Assembly: GCA_016946835.1 (NCBI GenBank)
Contig: JACVTC010000133.1
Span: forward strand, 319,001-383,000
Length of the DNA: 64,000 bases
Source: Neocallimastix lanati (nom. inval.)
Lineage: Eukaryota; Neocallimastigomycota; Neocallimastigomycetes; Neocallimastigales; Neocallimastigaceae
Direction: 5' to 3'
How positions within the stretch are numbered: position 1 is the first letter of the stretch; every line of letters starts with the position of its first letter. This document shows positions 24,936 to 34,015 of the stretch, piece after piece. The notes beneath the pieces are model-generated. The model worked only from the letters and a program-made list of their open reading frames with translations. It was not told where the DNA came from and searched no databases. Made by a program: the position numbers and the translations under genes.

Positions 24936-25573
24936 ATTACTATTATTTCTTTTTTTCTTTTTAAATGAAGTATATTTACAAATCGAATATTATCATTAAT
25001 TTATTTAATAACCAACATATGATTGATTTATTTTGATTTTTATTCTATACATTTGATTTAAAATATAAAAAATTTATTAAATAATTTATATAGGAAAAAT
25101 ATAAAATAAAAGATAGAGAATATTCTAAAAAGTAATGATAAATAATTTTTTATAATATTATAATATTTTAATAATATTTATTTTTTTTTACTTATTATAA
25201 TTAATATTTATCAAAAAAAATTTTAGTGACAGAATTTTTTTAAAAATTTTTTTTAAAGATGTTATATTTAGAATATAAATATCCTTTACTTTTTTCCTAA
25301 ATAAATAAATAAAAAAAAAAATTAAAAATCAAAAGTGAAAAAACAAATATTTAAATTTATAAAAAATAAATAATAATTTGGATAATTATTAAAATAATTA
25401 ATAAAATTATATAAAAAAAAAAATTATATAATAAATATAATTTAATAAATATATAAAATTAAATAATAAAAATATTAATTAGTAAATAAACAAAATTAGA
25501 TAAAAAAATATATTATATAACAAATAAAATTAAATAATAAATAAAATAATTTTAATTCTTAAAATAATTAATA
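22985..25573. other. Spacer between SPFH copies 3 and 4
   Basis: AT-rich repeat unit, more diverged than the others. It contains two AATTAAACCT-rich segments (23510-23550, 23660-23705), T-runs and a decayed version of the TAAACGTGA block (around 24850-24880, reading TTTAACATGT). No genes seen. Confidence 0.55.
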
Positions 25574-26389
25574 ACTGGTTTAATTTTTACCGTTAAACAA
25601 CAAAATTGTGCAATTATTGAACGTTTCGGAAAATATCATCGTATTGCTAAATCAGGATTACATTTTAAAATTCCTATTGTAGATAGAATATCTACTAAAC
25701 TTTCTCAAAAAATAAAACAATTGAATGTTTCAGTAGAAACTAAAACCAAAGATAATGTATTTGTAAATTTAGTAGTTGCAGTTCAATATTGAGTTCTTCC
25801 AGATAAAGTATACGAAGCCTGCTATATGTTACAAGACCCAGAACAACAAATTAATGCTTTCGTTTTTGATTTAGTAAGAGCACAAGTTCCACTATTAGAT
25901 TTAGATGATGTATTTTCTAAAAAAGATGATATTGCAATTGCTGTAAAAAATGAGCTTGAAGGACAAATGGCAGAATTTGGTTATGGAATTATCAAAGCTC
26001 TAGTTACGGATGTCAATCCAGATGCAAATGTTAAAGCTGCAATGAATGAGATCAACACAGCTCAAAGATTAAGAATTGCAGCTACTGAAAAGGGTGAAAC
26101 TGAAAAAATCATGAAAGTTAAGCACGCAGAAGCAGAAGCTGACGCTGCTATCTTACAAGGTAAAGGTATTGCAGGACAACGTCAAGTCATTATCGAAGGA
26201 TTAGGAGATTCAGTAGAAGAATTTGTTAAACAAATCCCAGGAACAGATCCATCTCGTGTTATGGATATGGTTATGATGATTCAATATATTGATACCTTAA
26301 AAGAAATTGGAGGAAATTCGAAATCTTATGTTGTATTTATTCCTCATTCTCCAGGAAATATAAATGATTTATTAACTCAAATTCGTTAA
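25574..26389 (+). pseudogene. HIR-like SPFH/band-7 gene, copy 4, dead
   Basis: The start codon is changed from ATG to ACT (25574-25576). Codon 73 is TGA at 25790-25792, exactly as in copy 3. Near the end a Glu codon has become TAA (26387-26389), removing the last ten residues. It also carries extra substitutions (Ala205 to Val, Ala227 to Ser, Val257 to Ile) and a worn promoter flank. The longest remaining frame would start at Met85. It lacks the 3' duplicated gene end seen in copies 1-3. Three independent lesions make it a clear pseudogene. Confidence 0.9.
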
Positions 26390-26633
26390 ACAGTTTTTCC
26401 AGCACAAAAGCTAAATAATGCTAATTAATTTATAAACACTATCTCATGAATATTGAATGACAGGCATATAAATAATAACCAAATATAAAAATTCATTATT
26501 CAATAACATTTGAATTCTTCCATATATTTCCCAATAACTATTGAGTTTTAATTTTGTAAATATTTAAAATATCGTTATACATATATGTAATATATTTATA
26601 ACGAAAAAATAAAAATATAAAATTATATCTAAA

Positions 26634-26671
<38 letters not shown>

Positions 26672-26675
26672 TAAT

Positions 26676-27014
26676 TATTAAAGGAATTTATTTAATTATT
26701 AATTATTCATACATTTATTTATTTATTATAAAATATTATATTGACGAAAGTCGCGAATTTTCGTCTAAAGAATAAACAAATATTTTTATATAAACTATAT
26801 TATTATTTCACATGAATAAACAAGAATAAAGAGATTATTTACATGCGCATGATAAATTTAATGATTTACATTTAATTATGTATTAACATAAATAATGTTA
26901 ATTTACATTTTAAGTTTAGTTTTTACATAAATATTTATGATTTATATTTTCTATTATTTAATTATAAACTTAAATTGTTAAGTTTATTTATTTATATTAT
27001 TTAATACTTTAACA
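26676..27014 (-). repeat. Copia 3' LTR
   Basis: 339 bp, identical to the 5' LTR except for about two transitions (near 26810 and 26842). Contains a short palindrome GTCGCGAATTTTCG. Low divergence means recent insertion. Confidence 0.9.
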
Positions 27015-27026
27015 CTCCCCCTCAAA

Positions 27027-29525
27027 TCAGTTTTCATTTGTAATGAAAATTTGATTTGCAAAGGTTGTCATTTTAGTTCCATTAACACATTTTGTTAATG
27101 TGTCAGCTAGCATTTTATCGGTACTGATATATTTTAATTTAATTAAATTTTTCTCAATATTGTCTTTATTAAAATGATATTTGATTGAAATATGTTTTAA
27201 TTTTGGATTTAATTCCCCATTTTCCATTGAAATTTTACTTGCATTATTATCAGTGAATAATGTTAGTGGTTTGTTAAATTTGAATAATTCATATAAGATA
27301 TTTTTAATTCTTAATAATTTCTTTATACATACTGATGCACTTATGTATTCAGCTTCTGCTGTTGATGTGGCGACAACTGACTGTTTTTTCGAAGTCCAGG
27401 ATATTGGATTATTTCCCATTAAGATAATATTACCTGACGTTGATTTTCTGTCAGTAACATCACCAGCGAAGTCTGAATCTGTGTAACCTACAATGTTACC
27501 AGTGCCATCATATTTAATTTTATAATTTTTAGTGTCTTTTAAATATTGTAATATAGCTATAACTTTGCGCCAGTCTGATACTGTTGGATTTTCTGAATTT
27601 CTAGCGGCTTTATTAACTGAAAATGCAATGTCGGGTCTGGTACATTTTGATAAATATATTAACATACCAATTGCACTTTTATATTTGGTTTTGTCGAATG
27701 GTTGATTATTTTCAGATTTAGTATTATCACCAACACATGGTGTTCTTCTTACTCTTTGGTTGTTAATATTAAATTTTTTTAGAATATTGTTTATAAATTG
27801 AGTTTGTGATAATGAATATGTTTTATTATTATTTTCGACTTTAATTCCTAATAAGTAGTCAATCGGTCCAGATTTTGAGATTTTAAATTTATTTTTAATT
27901 TTATTGAAAATTTCGTTAATTTCTTCCTTTTCGCCAGTAACAATCATATCATCTACATATAAGCCTATTATACAAACTAATTTTCTGTTAATAACTTTCT
28001 TAAAAACAGAACTTTCGGATTTTAGTTGCTCCATTCCTTGTTCTATTAAAAATTTTGAAATAGTTTTATACCACTGTCGGCCAGATTGTTTTAAACCGTA
28101 CAGTGCTTTGTTTAGTTTCCAATATCCCCTCCCAAAGTTAGGATCTCCAGGGGGAATTTTAACGTAAATGTCCTTGTCTAAATTCGCGTTGAGATACGCA
28201 GCTTTGATATCTAATTGTAGAATATCCCATTTAAATTTAGCAGCGAGAGCGATAAGAAGCTTAAGACAATCAATATTTAAAGTAGGTGAGAAAGTCATTT
28301 CGTAATCAATACCATATTTTTGAATAAAGCCTTTAGTAACAAAGCGGGCTTTATGTTTAATTACATGTCCAAGGCCATCGGTTTTAAGAGCGTAAACCCA
28401 TTTGGAAGGAATAGGTTTCTTACCATCTGGAATAGTATTAACAAAAGTCATAATTTTATTGGTGTAAAGATTATCAAGTTCATTATCCATAGCTTTTTCC
28501 CATAGAACATGGTCTTTGCAATTTGTGGCTTGGAAAAATGATTGTGGCACAAAATTTTCCAAGGAAGCAATAATTTTAGAATTAAAGTTTGATCTACGAA
28601 ATTTTTGCGATTGGGAAGGTGTTAAATCGTCTGAAAGTGACCTTTTATGAAAATTAAAATTAAAATGATTATTATCATGTAAAAAATTATTTTTCTTAAT
28701 TTTATATTGATTATTTGAAAATAAATAATCGATATTTCCATTATCAAAATTTTTATTATTTTTGAAATGAAAGTTACTCCTATGATGAGGTAAATTAATT
28801 CTATTGAAAGGATTAGTATTAAAAGAATTTTGGTTATCTATGTGTAATTCTTTAACACTTGTTCTGCCGTTAAAAGGGAACTTTTTGTCAATGTAAGAAG
28901 AGATAATATTATTTCTATTAAACATAGTGTTTCCTTGAGAAGAAGAAGGAAAATTATAATAATTTGAGTTTGATAAATTTTTTGATTGCAATATATTGTT
29001 AGTAGTACTGGTAGATATATTATTTTTAATATTTGTTTCAGAAAAATTTTTATTAAAATTATCTATATTTATATTAGATTTATTAGAAGACATATTGGTT
29101 TGTTCATTGACTTTTTCTTGATTATTAAATTTCATATTAATTAAGGTTTCGTCATTAATATCAAAAAATTTTTCTTCATCAAAAATTTCATTATTATTTT
29201 GAGTTTTAGAAATTCTAACTTTATTATTATTTGAATTTCCAGAAAAATTTTTCTCATGATTAAAATTATTATTTGATAAGGTTTCATTTAAATTTTTGTC
29301 TTTGATTATTGAATTTTCTTCATTTTTTGAAAAATTTTTATTATCAGAAAAATTTTCATCAGATGAATTTTTGAAATTATCTTGATTTTTGACATTTTGG
29401 TCCTCTTCTTCTTGAATTTTTGTAGGAATGTCCTTACCGATATTATTAGAAATATTGGTATCATTTTGATCCCCAGTTGCTGGGCTTTTACCTTTGTCTT
29501 TTTTGGGTAAATGTTCGTTATTTGA
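27027..29525 (-). CDS. Copia pol, second part: reverse transcriptase and RNase H
   Basis: Open in this frame from about 29525; the first ATG is at 29135, so the real translation would enter by reading through from the integrase. An Asn-rich linker is followed by the reverse transcriptase (KARFVTKGF, LQLDIKAAYLNA, ALYGLKQSGRQWY) with the catalytic YVDDM. RNase H follows, with YTDSDFAGD, STAEAEY and the terminal ISTDKMLADTLTK. No internal stop is seen. The stop lies directly before the polypurine tract and the 3' LTR, as is usual. Confidence 0.92.
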   Translation of the reverse strand, partial: SNNEHLPKKDKGKSPATGDQNDTNISNNIGKDIPTKIQEEEDQNVKNQDNFKNSSDENFSDNKNFSKNEENSIIKDKNLNETLSNNNFNHEKNFSGNSNNNKVRISKTQNNNEIFDEEKFFDINDETLINMKFNNQEKVNEQTNMSSNKSNINIDNFNKNFSETNIKNNISTSTTNNILQSKNLSNSNYYNFPSSSQGNTMFNRNNIISSYIDKKFPFNGRTSVKELHIDNQNSFNTNPFNRINLPHHRSNFHFKNNKNFDNGNIDYLFSNNQYKIKKNNFLHDNNHFNFNFHKRSLSDDLTPSQSQKFRRSNFNSKIIASLENFVPQSFFQATNCKDHVLWEKAMDNELDNLYTNKIMTFVNTIPDGKKPIPSKWVYALKTDGLGHVIKHKARFVTKGFIQKYGIDYEMTFSPTLNIDCLKLLIALAAKFKWDILQLDIKAAYLNANLDKDIYVKIPPGDPNFGRGYWKLNKALYGLKQSGRQWYKTISKFLIEQGMEQLKSESSVFKKVINRKLVCIIGLYVDDMIVTGEKEEINEIFNKIKNKFKISKSGPIDYLLGIKVENNNKTYSLSQTQFINNILKKFNINNQRVRRTPCVGDNTKSENNQPFDKTKYKSAIGMLIYLSKCTRPDIAFSVNKAARNSENPTVSDWRKVIAILQYLKDTKNYKIKYDGTGNIVGYTDSDFAGDVTDRKSTSGNIILMGNNPISWTSKKQSVVATSTAEAEYISASVCIKKLLRIKNILYELFKFNKPLTLFTDNNASKISMENGELNPKLKHISIKYHFNKDNIEKNLIKLKYISTDKMLADTLTKCVNGTKMTTFANQIFITNEN

Positions 29526-31471
29526 ATTTTATGAATTTGTTCATTAAGTCCAGTAGGTAATTTCTTTGAAGAAGGTCCCAAATTTTTGTTATTTTTCTTG
29601 AAATTTCCGTTATATTTATTTTCAGAAGATTTGTCATTGTGATGGCTATGATCTAGATTGTCTTCCCCAGAAAATTGTGGTGAATTTTTTGAAAAATAGA
29701 AATCAAAGGCTAGAAAGTCTTGGTCCCCATATTGATTAATTTTATTATTTGCTAATTTAATATTAGCAGGAGTATCCTCAAGACAGTATATTTCTCTACA
29801 GTAGTGGATTGAATAATCGTGAAAATCCATAATGATGTAACTGTTTGATTTTTCACTAAACCCAAGAAAAATTCCTTTCTTGGAATTAGGTGAAAATTTT
29901 GATTTGTTTTGACTTCTGTCAATATAAAAAGAGATGCATCCGAATACTTTGATATGATTAATTTTTACTTTATTCATATAGAAGATTTCATCTGGAATTT
30001 TATTATGAATTCCAGAATGAGGAACTTTGTTGTATATATAATTGGCATATAATATCGCGAAGTCCCAAAAATTTTCGCTTAGTCCACTCCAATATAGCAA
30101 GGTTTTTGCGCAGGAAACAATAGTTAAGTTAAATCTTTCGCATAATCCGTTATTTTCTGGATTATATGGGGGAGAAAAAACCTTTTCTATTCCATTTTCA
30201 TTGCAAAAGTAATCAATTTTCTTGTTTTTATATTCCTTTGCGTTATCAGATTTAAAAACTTTTATTTTATAATCTTTGTATTTATTATTTAACATTCTTA
30301 AGGTATTAATGATAATGTCTGTAGCTTCTGATTTACTCTTCATAATAAAGACCCATGATTTTCTTGATACTTCATCTAGGATAGTTAGTATAAACCTTTT
30401 TCCTGTGTATGATGTGTTAATTGGACCAAAAATATCCGAGTGGATAACTTCTAATATTTCTTTGGCTCTGGGAGGAATTTTATTGTGTGGATTGCGTTTC
30501 ATTTTCGCGATTCTGCAATCGTCACACTTATCTAAGTTAATTTCATGATGGTTTAGGAAGTTTTTCAAATCTTCTTGGTAGAAATGGCCAAGCCGTCGAT
30601 GCCAAATTAGTTCTTCAGCATTACGAAAATTTTGAATTGCCATAATATTATTCTTAGAGTTTCTTTCGTTTTCAATATTGAAATGAGTAACTACAATTTT
30701 AACTTCATTGTTATTATTAACTTGGAATGTGGCAATAATATTATAATTGTTATCTAAAATTCTGAGGATAATATTATTGTGTTTATCCTTTTCTGTCAAG
30801 GTTTTAACATCTTGTTTTGCCCATTCTATTCCACTAATAATATTTTTAGCTACTTCTTTTGAATATAATACTTTGTTAAATTTAAAATGATAATTATTAA
30901 TAGTAAATTCAAATTCACCATGGCCTTCAAAATAGCAATAAGTATTATTTGCACATCTTAACTTTATTTTTTCTTTTTTAAAATTTTTAAGCAGACTTAG
31001 ATCATTAGTTATATGTTCACCAGCACCTGAATCATATAACCATTCTGATGTTTCTTTTTTATTGTAATTAATATTAAAAATTTCATTTGTATTATTTGTA
31101 TTTATTTCCTTTTTATTAATATTATTTATAAAAATTTCTTTAGCTAAATTTAATTTATTTTCTACTCGTGTTATTATATTATTTTTAATTAAAACTTCAT
31201 TTTTAACGTCTTCTTTATCATAATTTATGAAACAATTTGATTTTTCAGATTCTTGATATTCATCTGAATCATCATCATCCACATATTTTCCTTTGCTTTT
31301 AGGATTATAATATTTATAAAACATTGGGCGGATATCATCATACGATACATTTTCGTTGTATTCATTATTTAAATTAATGTATCTAACGGCTCTTCCATTT
31401 TGCCCATTATAATGTGGATGATAATTGTTTCTGTATTTATGTTCATCTTGAATGTAGTACTTGTTATATAA
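29306..31471 (-). CDS. Copia pol, first part: protease and integrase
   Basis: This frame follows the gag TGA without shift; the first Met is at 31324. The aspartic protease site is WLYDSGAGEHIT. The integrase has the HHCC zinc-binding region (WHRRLGH, then CDDC) and the catalytic triad in HSDIFGP, FKSDNAKEY and NPENNGLCER. After GLNEQIHK the frame derails near 29525-29535. From there to the stop at 29306 the peptide is low-complexity Lys/Ile, while another frame stays open and carries on into the reverse transcriptase. A one-base loss in an A-run explains this. Confidence 0.9.
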   Translation of the reverse strand, partial: LYNKYYIQDEHKYRNNYHPHYNGQNGRAVRYINLNNEYNENVSYDDIRPMFYKYYNPKSKGKYVDDDDSDEYQESEKSNCFINYDKEDVKNEVLIKNNIITRVENKLNLAKEIFINNINKKEINTNNTNEIFNINYNKKETSEWLYDSGAGEHITNDLSLLKNFKKEKIKLRCANNTYCYFEGHGEFEFTINNYHFKFNKVLYSKEVAKNIISGIEWAKQDVKTLTEKDKHNNIILRILDNNYNIIATFQVNNNNEVKIVVTHFNIENERNSKNNIMAIQNFRNAEELIWHRRLGHFYQEDLKNFLNHHEINLDKCDDCRIAKMKRNPHNKIPPRAKEILEVIHSDIFGPINTSYTGKRFILTILDEVSRKSWVFIMKSKSEATDIIINTLRMLNNKYKDYKIKVFKSDNAKEYKNKKIDYFCNENGIEKVFSPPYNPENNGLCERFNLTIVSCAKTLLYWSGLSENFWDFAILYANYIYNKVPHSGIHNKIPDEIFYMNKVKINHIKVFGCISFYIDRSQNKSKFSPNSKKGIFLGFSEKSNSYIIMDFHDYSIHYCREIYCLEDTPANIKLANNKINQYGDQDFLAFDFYFSKNSPQFSGEDNLDHSHHNDKSSENKYNGNFKKNNKNLGPSSKKLPTGLNEQIHKIQITNIYPKKTKVKAQQLGIKMIPIFLIISVRTFLQKFKKKRTKMSKIKIISKIHLMKIFLIIKIFQKMKKIQ

Positions 31472-32311
31472 TCATTTTGGATTTCTTGGGTTATATCTAC
31501 ATTCTTTGGTGGAATGGCCTCCTTTTTCACATATTTCACAGAATTTATTATTATTGCTATATTTATTACTATTAAATTTATCTTTATTGTTTTGTTTACT
31601 TGGATTTCCTTTTTTGGGAAAATTTTTATTATTGTTCTTGTTTTTTAAATTTTTCCTATCCTTGTGTCCAAGTTTCCCAGCATAATCTATATCCATCGGA
31701 TCATCAGAGTCATTTCCATTTTGGGTAACATCGTCCACATAAATCCAGGTGTTTATGTCGTTTACGATGGTGGTCCTAAGATTTTCAGCATTTTCATTGC
31801 CATTTAATGTTATTTTCTTTTTGTAACTTGTAGGCAATGATTTTAATATGTATTTAACTTTTTCCTTTTCGGAAATATTATTTCCGGAAGATTCCATACC
31901 TTTAAATAATTTAAATAGTCTTTTTAAGGTAAATGGAATATGTTCCTCTTTCTTCGCTTTTACTTCTCTTAATTTATTCATCCATTGAGTCATATCATTT
32001 TCATTGAGTTTGTACTCCCCTTCTAAATATTCGATTATTTCACGAGGGGTAGTCATTCCGATTATGTCCTCATGAATTTTGGTACATATGGTATTTTTTA
32101 TGATGTAGCGGACTTTTGTATTATTCCTTCTTGCATTTTCTATATCGTCCGCATTACTATTTGTGGCCTTTTCTTTTTCTTTTACTACATCTTTTATTAG
32201 ATATTCCTCTAAGCCATCCTTTTCGAGGACATCTTTCAAACTATCATACCATATGTTATAATTTTTGCCATTCAATATGGCTTCCTTTTTGAAAAATAAA
32301 GATTCGTTCAT
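31472..32311 (-). CDS. Copia gag (capsid/nucleocapsid)
   Basis: 279 residues. The N-terminal and central parts are helical and charged, in the style of copia capsid proteins (NIWYDSLKDVL, WMNKLREVKAKKEEHIPFTLKRL). The C-terminus is basic and Asn-rich and carries a CCHC zinc knuckle (CEICEKGGHSTKEC, spacing C-2-C-4-H-4-C) that binds RNA. It ends in a TGA at 31472-31474, and the same frame continues open into pol, so gag and pol are probably one polyprotein separated by a single stop. Confidence 0.9.
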   Translation of the reverse strand: MNESLFFKKEAILNGKNYNIWYDSLKDVLEKDGLEEYLIKDVVKEKEKATNSNADDIENARRNNTKVRYIIKNTICTKIHEDIIGMTTPREIIEYLEGEYKLNENDMTQWMNKLREVKAKKEEHIPFTLKRLFKLFKGMESSGNNISEKEKVKYILKSLPTSYKKKITLNGNENAENLRTTIVNDINTWIYVDDVTQNGNDSDDPMDIDYAGKLGHKDRKNLKNKNNNKNFPKKGNPSKQNNKDKFNSNKYSNNNKFCEICEKGGHSTKECRYNPRNPK

Positions 32312-32324
32312 AAATATTTTATTA

Positions 32325-32355
<31 letters not shown>

Positions 32356-32522
32356 AAATTAGTATTATAATGATTTTGTGTTTTATTAAAAACAATTTTG
32401 TGTTATATTAAACAATTTTATTTATATTTTATTTAATTATTATTTTATTTTATTAAAGATATTTTATATTATTTTATCTTTGTTTTATGAGAATGTTAAG
32501 AGTACAAATGAGACTCTTAATC

Positions 32523-32861
32523 TATTAAAGGAATTTATTTAATTATTAATTATTCATACATTTATTTATTTATTATAAAATATTATATTGACGAAAGTCG
32601 CGAATTTTCGTCTAAAGAATAAACAAATATTTTTATATAAACTATATTATTATTTCACGTGAATAAACAAGAATAAAGAGATTATTTGCATGCGCATGAT
32701 AAATTTAATGATTTACATTTAATTATGTATTAACATAAATAATGTTAATTTACATTTTAAGTTTAGTTTTTACATAAATATTTATGATTTATATTTTCTA
32801 TTATTTAATTATAAACTTAAATTGTTAAGTTTATTTATTTATATTATTTAATACTTTAACA
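32523..32861 (-). repeat. Copia 5' LTR
   Basis: 339 bp. Internal to it on the minus strand lies GATTAAGAGTCTCATTTG, within a small hairpin (AAGAGT/ACTCTT). I could not match this to a standard tRNA primer-binding site. Confidence 0.9.
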
Positions 32862-32866
32862 ATAAT

Positions 32867-33192
32867 AATAATAATAGAAATATTTTAATTAAACCTAAAA
32901 AATTGTTTAATTAAACCTCATTCAAAAAAATAATAAATTTAATAAAATTTTATTTAAACCATTATACATTATGCTCTAAAAATATCATAAATTGTAATTT
33001 TTAATTTAATTTTAATTTTTTTACTAATAATTTTTAATTTTAAAACTGTCTTTAATTTGATTTTTATAATTTTGTAATTTTTTTTTATATATTCTATAAT
33101 AAAGAGTTAATATTTAATTTTTAATACAAATAATCTTTTTTTTTTTTTTTTTTTCCATTTTTATGTGACATTTAAAATATTGTTTTTATTAT

Positions 33193-33227
<35 letters not shown>

Positions 33228-33572
33228 AAACGTAACTTCAATTTTGTAAATAGAATTGTTAAATTAATAATTTTTAATTTTTTGTTAATAAAAATCTTTA
33301 AACCTTTAATATTTCATTTTTGTGGATAAAACTATTTAAACCTTTAATTATTAAATAGTATTAAGAAGTTTTATATTATGACTTTTGGTACTCGTTAGGT
33401 TTTTACAGCATCCCTTTCTAATATCATTTATTATTTATAGCAGCTCTATAGATATTACTAAATATTTTTAAATATTAAGATACGAAAAATTAACCTAAAC
33501 TTTAAATTATTTAATTATATTATTAAATTAATGTTTAATGGTTCATCTTTTATCTCATTGTATTGTCTTTCC
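32867..33572. other. AT-rich spacer continuing the SPFH array
   Basis: AATTAAACCTAAAAAATTG and AATTAAACCTCATTC (32888-32922) match the spacer after copy 3 (23515-23550), so this is the continuation of the copy 4 unit interrupted by the copia insertion. No genes. Confidence 0.55.
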
Positions 33573-34015
33573 AGTTTTTATTCTGGTGGTTAGTACTCGG
33601 GACTAATACACATAAAATTTCCGGATCGAGACTATTTATATAGAAGGATTTTCATCCTTCCAGGATGTTTTTCCCTATACATAAACTTGGTGTTCTCTCG
33701 CCATGGCAAGTATTCCTGTTGCTAGATTATATAGTTCTTTGTTCAGAGAGCACTTAATCTGTGAGAGGATTAATGTAGTTTTTCCTCCTTCGATGATAGT
33801 TCAAGAGATCACTGAAAAGAAACCCGTCATATAAAACTTGTATAAGGAATGTCTTTCATATTAGTTTTTTCTTAGTGAGGGGTCAGCGTCGACTCCGAAA
33901 CGGTATGGTAAAGAATTCATTGAGAGTCTGATAATTTTAAGAGAGAGAATAGGAGCTATATTATCCTACCCTCTCATTCATCCTAATCTTGCAAAAAAAA
34001 AAAAAAAAAAAAAAA
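33573..34015 (+). mobile_element. tRNA-derived SINE-like element with poly(A) tail
   Basis: A GC-richer block in AT-rich DNA. It starts with a tRNA-like head: A-box-like TGGTGGTTAGTACTCGGGA and B-box-like CCGGATCGAGAC about 30 bases later. The body contains a perfect hairpin (GAAGGAT, loop TTTC, ATCCTTC near 33641-33658). It ends in about 23 A residues (33993-34015). No coding frame spans it. Target duplications were not identified. This is the clearest of several tRNA-like pieces in the window. Confidence 0.55.

Larger units (their letters stand above)
13230..26675 (+). repeat. Tandem array of four SPFH gene units (~3.4-3.6 kb period)
   Basis: Coding starts at 15144, 18533, 22133 and (mutated) 25574 give spacings of 3389, 3600 and 3441 bp. 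The similarity is not limited to the coding part: the 5' flank with its T-tracts, the TAAACGTGA motifs and the 3' flank are also repeated. Copies 1 and 2 are nearly identical. The third interval is longer because part of the upstream flank is duplicated within it (20870-21425). Degeneration grows toward copy 4. The array probably arose by unequal crossing-over. Confidence 0.9.
26676..32861 (-). mobile_element. Ty1/copia-type LTR retrotransposon, nearly intact
   Basis: Two 339-bp LTRs (26676-27014 and 32523-32861) begin TGTTAAAG and end CTTTAATA on the minus strand and differ at only two positions that I can find. The insertion is flanked by ATAAT on both sides (26671-26675 and 32862-32866), a perfect 5-bp duplication. 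A polypurine tract (TTGAGGGGGAG on the minus strand) abuts the 3' LTR. The gene order gag, protease, integrase, reverse transcriptase, RNase H is the copia order. It sits in an AAT microsatellite just downstream of SPFH copy 4. Two lesions break the polyprotein: one TGA and one frameshift. Confidence 0.95.

Noticed and set aside
27181-28505. Plus-strand frames within the copia pol region
   Set aside because: Antisense shadows of an unmistakable reverse transcriptase and RNase H.
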